From contig NC_092793.1 of NCBI RefSeq assembly GCF_918797505.1, positions 73,467,912 through 73,531,911 of the forward strand: a DNA stretch of 64,000 nucleotides, written 5' to 3'. The translations under genes were made by a program, and so were the position numbers. The DNA is from Bemisia tabaci. Taxonomy: Eukaryota; Arthropoda; Insecta; Hemiptera; Aleyrodidae. Shown piece by piece: positions 58,209 to 64,000 of the stretch. The notes beneath the pieces are model-generated. The model saw only the letters and a list, made by a program, of their open reading frames with translations, ran no database searches and had not been told where the DNA came from. Numbering within the stretch: position 1 is the first letter of the stretch; every line of letters begins with the position of its first letter.

Positions 58209-59044
58209 GATTTCGGCTCGGCATGTACACCGAGAAAAATTGTCATCTCGGCTCGGTGCTGCCGTGTCACGGAGAATAATCGTGAGTGGAGTCTGGAATG
58301 AGCCACGGTTTGCGTATGCTTTTATGTGTCTCGCGGCTCATCCTGAACTGCACTTGCGGCTCTCTTCCGTAACGGATAGGCCGCACTGCAGTGCTACGGG
58401 AAAGAGCAGTATGTGTAGACGATCGGCTTCTCGACTTAATCTATCTATCGTCGTCTTTTTGACGTATGAAAAAGGGGTATTGGCAAGGACCGTTTTTCGG
58501 CCTAGCCTGAATTCCTCGACTGCACAATTTTTGCACATTGAAAATCTATTTTTTACGGAATTCCTTATGATTTGGTCATTTTTGGGTCTAATACTGGCCT
58601 AAAGATGAGTCTAAAATCTGTCTTCAGATCTATGTCCAGGTCAGTATTAGACTTGAAAAGAGACCGAGAGGAACCGAATCGAGATGCATTCCGTAAAAGA
58701 TAGATTTTCAATTAGCAAAAATGCGTAGAGTTGAGGAAATTCAGCCAGGAGTGGTCCCATAGCGACCCTAATCGATACCAAACCTTTAACTCAATTTTCA
58801 CATGGAGAGCAAGTTTAGCGCTGTTTTCTGTCTCTTTAACTTTGCACTTATTGCAGAAATCATCAAATAAATTATACTTACAAAAGAACTTGAATACAGT
58901 GAGACATGATCATAACGAAATCATCTTACTAAAAAAGAAGGACGCTTTTAACGGGCATGTTTTTATGCATTTACAAATACCATGAAAAATGTAAGTAAAT
59001 GCATCCGTTCACAATGAAAGTATCTCTCTGCCTCGTTTAACACT
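58209..59044. other. non-coding stretch
   Basis: A frame at 58171-58602 (+) starts inside a family H foldback and shows no domain. AATCTATTTTTTACGGAATTC (about 58541) and its mirror near 58690 form a loose inverted repeat. Confidence 0.35.
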
Positions 59045-59051
59045 GTTGTGA

Positions 59052-59329
59052 GCCGGCCAGGTTGGTCTAGTGGTCAGCTCGCCTGACTCTAGGTCAATAG
59101 GTCCTGGGTTCGAATCCCGCGGGTGGTGCGGCGACAAATTATTATGGAACTGATGAGTGGATCTGCAGAAACAGATTCAACTCGGCCTTAATCCCTGAAA
59201 ATATGAAAGCCTGGAGCATGGATGTGCATTAACCTTAACCCGATGCTCATTAAAGGTCGCTGAATCCTCAAATGGATTAAAGACCTCAAATAACTCAAAA
59301 AGAAAAAAAAAGAAAGAAAAAAAACCTCC
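59052..59329 (+). mobile_element. tRNA-derived SINE
   Basis: The head has box A (TGGTCTAGTGGTCAGCTCG) and box B (GGTTCGAATCC) with tRNA-like spacing. A body of about 190 bp unrelated to tRNA follows, then an A-rich tail (59296-59324). GTTGTGA before (59045-59051) and after (59330-59336) is a likely short target duplication. Non-coding, Pol III type. Confidence 0.85.
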
Positions 59330-59406
59330 GTTGTGACCAGGTGCTATATATACTTTATTTCTATGCGTGAGTCCCTGCATTCGATTTTACCGTCTCCCGC
59401 CGCCGC

Positions 59407-59638
59407 ACGGTGGATCGAGTCAATCAGAGAGGTCGGACATGGAATTTTTGACTACAACTGCAAATTTTGATGTTTATTTCGTCACATTTTCAATTTAGAG
59501 GGGTGCCTAAGGTAGGGAATTTCACGAGAAAACCAATGGAACCACTTTCAGAGCCTCAAAGTTTCGTAGAAACGGAGCTATAAGAGTTCAAAGTTTCCAA
59601 ATTGTGTCAGATCTCTTCTATTGACTCGATCCACTGTG
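59407..59638. mobile_element. MITE, family D, copy 4, just downstream of a stop codon
   Basis: The ends GCACGGTGGATCGAGTCAATC and TTGACTCGATCCACTGTGC, with internal TTTTTGACTACAACTGCAAA and ACGAGAAAACCAATGGAACC, make a 232-bp element. It ends 27 bp from the stop codon of the minus-strand gene at 59666, so it lies in that gene's 3' untranslated region. Confidence 0.85.
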
Positions 59639-59665
59639 CGCCGTTTCTCTCAGGACAAAAAATCG

Positions 59666-61099
59666 TCACTTGGCATCTTCTTTCTTCAAAATCTCATCTT
59701 TCAAAAAGTCAGTGTTGATGTCAACCGCATATGGGGCCCCTGGCGGGAGCTTGGCAATTTTCTCTTGTGCCCAGCGTCGGTAGAGGCCTCTCTGGGCGTG
59801 CGAGACAAACTGTATGTGCGATTCGGGCTTGACGCTGTCGGTCCGCATGAGGTAGAAGCGCGTGGGTCTGGAGTAGCCGTAGAAGACCCAAAACATGAAC
59901 TTCCGTGCGGTCCCCTTCCCGAAGCGGCTTCGGACGAGTCTTCGAAGGTCAGGGGTCAACTTGCAAAAACATTTGAGTCCCTTCAGAATGATCACGCCGT
60001 CAGAGACTCGCTCCAGGCGACCCAGGGATTTCTCCCAGAATCCGTGTTTACTGTCGCACCGTAACTGACATTTGGTAGGATCTCGTATGAAGAATCCGCC
60101 TAGAACTGGAATCGGAAAGCTTTGTAGTAGGGAGTACTAGTTACTAGGTGGTACACTGTTTGGGCGCCACGAAGAACGACCCCCAAAAGACGCCTTGCAC
60201 CATTTAAATGTTGCTTCTTAGGTCAAGTCCCGAAAATTTAAAGAATACTGGGCTCATCTAGAGCTTGCTCATGTTCGCAAAAATATTGATACTCAGTCGA
60301 GTTTAGATTATCAGAAACTGGCATAATGATAATCCTGAATTCTATTTTTTGCATTACGTACATTTTGCTTTAAACATAATGAATGAAACATTAGCGGAAA
60401 TATCGAGACACTGCAACCAAGAAATGCCCTCTATGCACCCAGCGCTTCAGTATAGGCTATCGAAAAAAAAATAATAACAATACGCAAGGAAAATCCGATC
60501 ACTTTCGATACCTTTGATTGAGGATTTATTCTTAAATCGATAAAAATCAATTATTTTTCCAATCTGTAATGATTCTCTTTCAGAAGCGCGACTAATGATC
60601 CTGAACAAACAAACCTCTTTCTTTACGCATCTCTCGTATTCTTTCCTCAGCCATGATCTTTTAGATAACGAAAGGCGAGAGACATTTGCATTTTAGCCCT
60701 AAAAATGATGCCTACGTACTAGATTGAAGAGTAAATGTAGAAATTATGTATATGACTTTTTCCAACTACAAATAACGTTGACAATTAATTTTTTGTACAG
60801 AGTCGCATAATGCGTTGTTTTTTTTTCTTTTTCAAGATTTTAAAAAATTAATCGATTGCAGCCGGACCACAGTTACTATTGTAATAAACAGTGTAAAACA
60901 AACACGGTTATTGTATTAAACAGTGAATTAACATTTATAACCATATGCTCCGGCTTCAGTCGATTATTTTTTCAAAATCTTGACAATTTTCCTCGCGTTT
61001 GAGTAACAAAGTTTAAAGTGAAGACTCACTTGAGACACCTGGTGGAGGCAGAATTGCCAATATAAAGATGACCACTCTCATTAATGTAGCAATTCGCAT
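59666..61099 (-). CDS. secreted cysteine-containing protein, paralog 2 (two exons, unknown family)
   Basis: The predicted CDS is complement(join(59666..60105,61030..61099)), 169 residues. The short exon 1 encodes only a signal peptide (MRIATLMRVVIFILAILPPP) and ends TCAA|GTGAGT. Exon 2 follows CTTTCCGATTCCAG; the phase-1 junction joins in frame. Exon 2 carries GGFFI (26-30), KCQLRC (C36, C40), GFWE (45-48), KGLKCFC (C69, C71), RSRFGKGTARKFMFW, and a charged C-terminus (DEILKKEDAK). The cysteine spacing C-x3-C-x28-C-x-C is close to paralog 1 (x32). The opposite strand has an open frame of 147 codons, but cross-paralog conservation and splice phase favour the minus strand. The mature protein would be about 146 residues, basic, with two likely disulphides. 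No family recognised. Confidence 0.75.
60831..60984. repeat. inverted repeat inside the intron of paralog 2
   Basis: TCAAGATTTTAAAAAATTAAT..GATTGCAGCCGGA is mirrored by TCCGGCTTCAGTCGATTATT..TTCAAAATCTTGA, about 154 bp: a small intronic foldback element. Confidence 0.8.
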
Positions 61100-61880
61100 A
61101 TCCGTCAAGAAGTTACTCACGCTGCTCTACGTATTCTTCCGGACGAAAGTTTTCAAATGAATATATTATTGTATTTAACTGGACAAAATTCGCGAATACT
61201 ACCACTTCACCGTATAAAATAGAAAAGTAAAACATCGCAGACATTCTTTTAAAAAATAAAAGTTCTCCAAGCTCTCGATATTCTCAAGAAGGAATAATGC
61301 TAATTTTCTGAACTTGCCATAGCGCAATTCTTTACGTTTTACCTTACGGTCAATATTTTTGAAAGCTTCAATATTGTCTAAAAAACGCAGCGTGAGTTCT
61401 TTGTTAGTAACGTTAACAGTTCTGATAAACCTTCATCACTGACGACACTGAAAGAGTAGCATGTTCAAGAGGTTCCCTCTTTCCGGAGTTTTTTGTGCCG
61501 TTGAAATGGAAATTAAGCTAGTTTTTTTTAGATTGCAATCAGACCGGTATTTCAGATATCGTCGTGATCTCTGCAAAATTATGAACAATACTGTGTCGTG
61601 CTGGACTGTTTCTTATGTGAGTTTTTTGTTTGTTTGCCGAACTCATCACGAGCTTTGCAAGTCAAACAAGTGAACGTCGCCTTTTTTTCGGCGTTGATTT
61701 TCGCGTGTAATGTTTTTAGTTCGCGAAAATCTCACTGACGTTTCGTTTGAAAAATACCTCGTGTCCTGGAACGTCTTTGTAAGTAGTCATTCTTTGTCCA
61801 TTTTCCGTTAAAACACGAGTTTTCACGTGAGATTTTCTATATCTATCGTCTCGTGGTTGAGTAAATCTCACGGTAATTAA
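61100..61880. other. upstream region of paralog 2
   Basis: The minus-strand promoter should lie here. A loose TATTTTATAC box is at about 61213-61222. No other feature recognised. Confidence 0.3.
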
Positions 61881-61884
61881 AGAG

Positions 61885-62008
61885 AAAAGTTTTTAAAAAC
61901 GCTTGAAAAAGTTTTTAAAAATTCTTGAAACAGTTTTTAAAAATTCTTGAAACAGTTTTTAAAAATTCTTGAAACAGTTTTTAAAAACTCTTGGAAAAGT
62001 TTTTATGT
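61885..62008. repeat. minisatellite, about 22-bp unit
   Basis: CAGTTTTTAAAAATTCTTGAA is repeated about five to six times with few changes, decaying at both ends. Confidence 0.92.
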
Positions 62009-62253
62009 CAATTTTTTCAAGTCAAATTTTTCAAGTCAAATTTAAAAAAAAAACTGTCTTGCAATTAAGTCCTTCTGTCTTTTCATCGTTTCAAAATCAA
62101 AAGAAGTCTAATCAAAATGATAAACCGTGAAGATGAGACAAACCAAGGAGAGAATATAGCAACTACGCAAAATAGTTTTTTATGCTTGCAAGGAAAACCA
62201 TTCAAAATATGTAGTTTTTTAATACGAGTAATTATCTGGAATTAATTAATTAT

Positions 62254-62485
62254 CAGGTCCAAGCAGTTGGTCTGGTATGGACATGTGCGAAGGATGGCAG
62301 ATGATCGGTTGCCCAAGCAGGTCTTCGATTGGGTTCCTTCCGGAAGGCGACGGCGTGGACGTCCTGTGTAAGGTTGGCGACAAGGGGTGGAGGAGGAGAT
62401 CAGAAGGTGCCAATTGCATGATAATCTCTGGGAGGATAGGGGGCAATGGCGTTTGGGCGTCGCAGAGCGCGAGGCGGCGCTATAA
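62254..62485 (+). pseudogene. C-terminal fragment of a non-LTR retrotransposon ORF2
   Basis: The plus strand encodes QLVWYGHVRRMADDRLPKQV followed by FDWVPSGRRRRGRP, then after a frameshift VEEEIRRCQLHDNLWEDRGQ and WRLGVAERE with a stop. The WYGHVxRM...GRRRRGRP...W..R..WR pattern is the C-terminal tail of endonuclease-reverse transcriptase ORF2 proteins, a different clade from the jockey copy above. A frameshift after GRP and the missing upstream part show it is a dead, 5'-truncated fragment. Confidence 0.8.
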
Positions 62486-62652
62486 AAGCGACTTTATGCA
62501 TGTAATTACCTGGAAGTTGACAAAATGTTGTCTTACTGCAATTGTTGCACGCTCAGGACCACTTTAGCGGACGACTAAAAATTTTGAGGTCACCCAGAAA
62601 ATGGAGCACTGGCCGTTCTTTTGTCATCTGACGATTGTGACAAATTGAGTCG

Positions 62653-62868
62653 TTATTTATCGTGACGAGCAGATTGAGCCGTTTTTGCTGCGATATCGTT
62701 GAAAAACATAATCACGTCACCCCGATCATATTCATTTCGGATTTTTTGAAAATGCAGTTCCGGTTTTGCCCTTGAATGATTCTCATGTTTCCGTGAGCTT
62801 GATACTTTTTCAGTACCATGTATGCCAGGTCTCAATGATGCGGCCGTTTTGGTGAAATCACTGAAATA
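62653..62868 (-). CDS. possible terminal exon, unknown protein
   Basis: The minus strand has a good acceptor (TTTTTTATTTCAG, ending near 62869) followed by an open frame to a TAA at 62653. The peptide is hydrophilic (SRKHENHSRAKPELHFQKI) with a short C-terminal DVIMFFNDIAAKTAQ. The upstream exon would be beyond 62900. No family recognised; it may be chance. Confidence 0.22.
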   Translation of the reverse strand, partial: YFSDFTKTAASLRPGIHGTEKVSSSRKHENHSRAKPELHFQKIRNEYDRGDVIMFFNDIAAKTAQSARHDK

Positions 62869-63099
62869 AAAAATGCGCTTGCCTGCATGTGCCAAATACT
62901 GGTTTTACTGGATTACCTATCATAAAAAATGTGAATTGCGCAGTGATTTTACTACTATACGTCATGTCTTATAAAAAGTGATTTTTTTTTCCCCTCTAAT
63001 GTAAGACTACGTCTCTCCTCTCCGCACGGCATCTAATGGATTATTAGCAACGGTTTTTCTTTTTTCTTTTTTTTTTAACGCGAACTTCTCGTCATTGCC

Positions 63100-63430
63100 T
63101 TTACATCTATGTTTAACTCATCGGTGAAGTTGCCAGTTAGTATATCCTTAAGCCATCAATGTCTAATTTATCAGCGAAGTCATTGACGGTGGAATAGATT
63201 AAGTAAAAGAGTCTTAGGTACTTCATTGGCGAAATCATTGATGATGTCATTGGTCAAATCTTCCTTTACGTTCATTGTAACTCATGAATGATGTCATGAG
63301 AAGGAATTAATTGTGATTCATGAATGCACACTCGCAATCGCCATGGTTGACCTTGATGTTGTCATAGCATTGGCTAATTTATCGAATAGCAATCGGTCAA
63401 GTACTATGTCATGAATATGTCCGTCCGTTG
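63100..63430. repeat. degenerate repeat rich in TGATGTCAT-like motifs
   Basis: Short units such as TCATTGGCGAAATCATTGATG, ATGTCATTGGTCAAATC, CATGAATGATGTCATGAG and TATGTCATGAATATG recur loosely over 330 bp. It resembles a decayed minisatellite; the unit boundaries are unclear. Confidence 0.4.
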
Positions 63431-63601
63431 CAAACAGAGAGATTTATTTATTTTTTTGAACCATTGTACCTATATGCTATTGGAATAATTGCGGAAAAAA
63501 AATTGTGACAACTTTAAGTGGGATGGCTGAAAGTCTTCGGAAGTTCTTAAAATCGTTCTTCTAACGCCAAGCATGATTGTCGACTGATTTGAAGCGATAA
63601 T

Positions 63602-63848
63602 GCTGCCGTGCTAAGGAAAAACGCCGTATGAACATTTAAGCGTTGCCAAATTTCCAGTGATAAAACGCGAAATTCCTGGTAGTATATGAATATCCAATTG
63701 TTCAGATAATTTAGTTCGCAATTTTACTTAAAGATTCTGAAATATAAAGGGAAAATTCATAACTTTCCTGAAGAATAAACATTTAAGGAATTTTAAGGAA
63801 ATTTGGCAACACTCAAATGTTCATACGGCGTTCTTCCTGGGCACGGCA
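63602..63848. mobile_element. MITE, family F, full copy
   Basis: The ends CTGCCGTGCTAAGGAAAAACG and CGTTCTTCCTGGGCACGGCAG are clean, and GTTGCCAAATTTCC pairs with GGAAATTTGGCAACAC. AATG on both sides may be a 4-bp target duplication. It is the best preserved copy of the family. Confidence 0.87.
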
Positions 63849-64000
63849 GAATGGTTTATCCGATGCGAAGCAGTGACGTGGGTTTGATGCGAATCCGGGC
63901 TTTTTTACCCTTCGGAAAAAAAGCGTCTCGCGACAGACCGTATCAAGTATGAAATCTCTCATGCGCTCTCTTGATATTTTTCATTTTCATAACCTTTTAG

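Noticed and set aside
59621..60064. 147-codon open frame on the plus strand, longer than the minus-strand frame it overlaps
   Set aside because: The minus-strand frame is conserved in the paralog at 53892-54313 and has a splice site in the right phase; the plus frame has no match and a weak context.
1..64000. CRISPR arrays, bacterial operons, ribosomal RNA genes
   Set aside because: The sequence is eukaryotic; no spaced direct repeats of CRISPR type, no operon-like gene packing and no rRNA-like stretch were seen.

Overview
The window is eukaryotic, AT-rich, intron-scale DNA from an arthropod genome. It carries one jockey-type non-LTR retrotransposon, a tRNA-headed SINE, one assembly gap of 100 Ns and many short inverted-repeat (MITE or foldback) elements. 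The mix of repeats fits a hemipteran, possibly a whitefly such as Bemisia. That is a recollection-based guess: no species-specific gene is visible. Very little of the 64 kb is coding, and most open frames are chance or repeat-derived.

Coding content that I can support is as follows. (1) One exon at 50414-50626 (+) encodes a complete 10-cysteine follistatin-like (FOLN plus Kazal) domain of agrin type, bounded by phase-1 introns. The other exons of that gene are not visible. (2) Two tandem minus-strand genes, 53892-55574 and 59666-61099, each have two exons. Both have a hydrophobic signal peptide in exon 1, a phase-1 intron of about 0.9-1.0 kb at the equivalent site, and a homologous exon 2 with the pattern GGFFI...KCQxRC...G(Y/F)WE...KCxC...R(Y/F)GxxTA. 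They form a small family of secreted cysteine-containing proteins that I do not recognise, and are the most interesting genes here. Each has a MITE directly downstream of its stop codon. Both could lie in an intron of the follistatin-domain gene. (3) A few uncertain exons with splice-like borders are listed at low confidence.

Layout: 1-9.3 kb is non-coding with several inverted-repeat elements. 9.3-15 kb holds a gap with duplicated edges and then a 117/120-bp satellite array, interrupted by a 4.1-kb decayed jockey-like element with a 13-bp target duplication. 15.8-17.2 kb holds a foldback element and a GC-rich island with a TATA-like box. 17-27.9 kb is almost empty. 27.9-31 kb holds two large near-perfect palindromes (990 and 1240 bp) and a hAT-like MITE; one palindrome carries a tRNA-like gene in each arm, the other is nested inside a hAT-type MITE. 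31-50 kb is non-coding with scattered MITEs. 50-62 kb holds the three supported coding loci. 62-64 kb holds a fragment of a second non-LTR element and another MITE.
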